Below are positions 4,573 to 5,028 of a DNA stretch of 5,028 bases, piece by piece; positions within the stretch are counted from its first letter, which is position 1; the number at the start of each line of letters is the position of its first letter. Where the stretch lies: assembly GCA_947631675.1 (NCBI GenBank), contig CANRMG010000129.1, positions 1 through 5,028 on the forward strand, read 5' to 3'. The notes beneath the pieces were generated by a model, which saw only the letters and a list, made by a program, of their open reading frames with translations, was not told the origin of the DNA and ran no database searches. A program made the translations under genes and the position numbers. The stretch comes from an uncultured Oscillospiraceae bacterium (GTDB lineage: Bacteria > Bacillota_A > Clostridia > Oscillospirales > Oscillospiraceae).

Positions 4573-5028
4573 CTAACACCTGCTATTCTCTAGTGCCACC
4601 GCGTGGCAGATGGCGGGGATGCTCTCGCCCTGCTGGTTGGTGGTGGGGCTCATCATGGCCCCGGTGGCGGCGAACAGGAGCCGGTTCCAGTTGCCCTCCA
4701 GCATCCCGTGGAGAAAGTGGCCGCACAGCACCGCCGCCGAACACCCGCACCCGGAGCCGCCGGAATGGACGTCCTGGCCGTTGGTGGAATAGATGAGCCG
4801 GCCGCAGTCCATATACCGCACGCCCAGGTCCACCCCGTCCCGGAGAAACAGGTCCGCCAGGATGTGGGAGCCCACGACGCCTAAGTCTCCCGTGACGATG
4901 GCGTCATAGTAATCCGGTCCCCGGCCCGTGTCGGCGAAGTGGGCTTTCAATGTCTCGTAGGCCGCCGGGGCCATGGCCGCGCCCATGTTGTTCATGTCCG
5001 TCACCCCCGCGTCGGTGATGACGCCGGT
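4573..5028 (-). CDS. spoVAD: Stage V sporulation protein AD (SpoVAD), C-terminal part (partial at right edge)
   Basis: The frame is open to the window edge and gives the last 151 residues of a protein that is normally about 340 long; the true start is outside, and the GTG at 5002-5004 is internal. It resembles, from memory, the C-terminal half of SpoVAD: DMNNMGAAMAPAAYETL, DAIVTGDLGVVGS, GVRYMDCGRLIY, SGGSGCGCSAAVLCGHFL, and ATGAMMSPTTNQQGESIP. SpoVAD has a thiolase/ketoacyl-synthase-like fold but serves as a dipicolinic-acid-binding subunit of the SpoVA channel on the forespore inner membrane. The gene is followed at one base by spoVAE. In Bacillus the operon is transcribed by the forespore factor SigG; the promoter here is upstream, beyond the window. 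Confidence 0.95.
   Translation of the reverse strand, partial: TGVITDAGVTDMNNMGAAMAPAAYETLKAHFADTGRGPDYYDAIVTGDLGVVGSHILADLFLRDGVDLGVRYMDCGRLIYSTNGQDVHSGGSGCGCSAAVLCGHFLHGMLEGNWNRLLFAATGAMMSPTTNQQGESIPAICHAVALENSRC

Overview
The window looks like chromosomal DNA of a GC-rich, endospore-forming Firmicute in class Clostridia, most likely an Oscillospiraceae relative (Flavonifractor/Oscillibacter type). This is inferred from spoVAD-spoVAE, an NdoA/EndoA-type MazF, a DUF3842 protein, a clostridial-style ECF sigma/zinc-finger anti-sigma pair, high GC with strong AGGAGG-like ribosome binding sites, and compact operons. The species cannot be fixed from the sequence alone.

Layout, left to right. (1) 1-230: the 3' part of a mazF/ndoA endoribonuclease gene, ending at a perfect 13-bp hairpin (238-268). 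(2) 276-644: an unrecognised 122-residue protein whose Shine-Dalgarno sequence lies inside that hairpin. (3) 645-2473: a promoter with an extended -10 and a palindrome in its leader drives a two-gene unit, pyrimidine-nucleoside phosphorylase (pdp) then a DUF3842 protein, closed by a clear intrinsic terminator (2481-2511). (4) 2519-3916: a candidate ECF-type promoter, an ECF sigma factor and its membrane-bound zinc-finger anti-sigma factor, overlapping by ATGA. (5) 3917-4205: a 289-bp intergenic stretch with no convincing gene. It holds a long imperfect inverted repeat (3940-4158, about 219 bp) and a very strong GC hairpin (4170-4191). (6) 4206-5028, minus strand: spoVAE and the 3' part of spoVAD, separated by one base and converging on the sigma operon.

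How the genes fit together. Pdp splits pyrimidine nucleosides into base and (deoxy)ribose-1-phosphate for salvage and carbon use; the DUF3842 protein is co-transcribed but its role is unknown. The sigma/anti-sigma pair is a self-contained envelope-stress type switch that probably reads its own promoter. SpoVAD and SpoVAE belong to the machinery that moves dipicolinic acid into the forespore and out during germination. The three units seem to be independent neighbours.

Most of the window is ordinary. The parts that deserve a second look are the long inverted-repeat element at 3940-4158, the ribosome-binding-site-burying hairpin at 238-275, and the unknown protein that follows it. I did not find convincing evidence of a wholly new multi-gene system.
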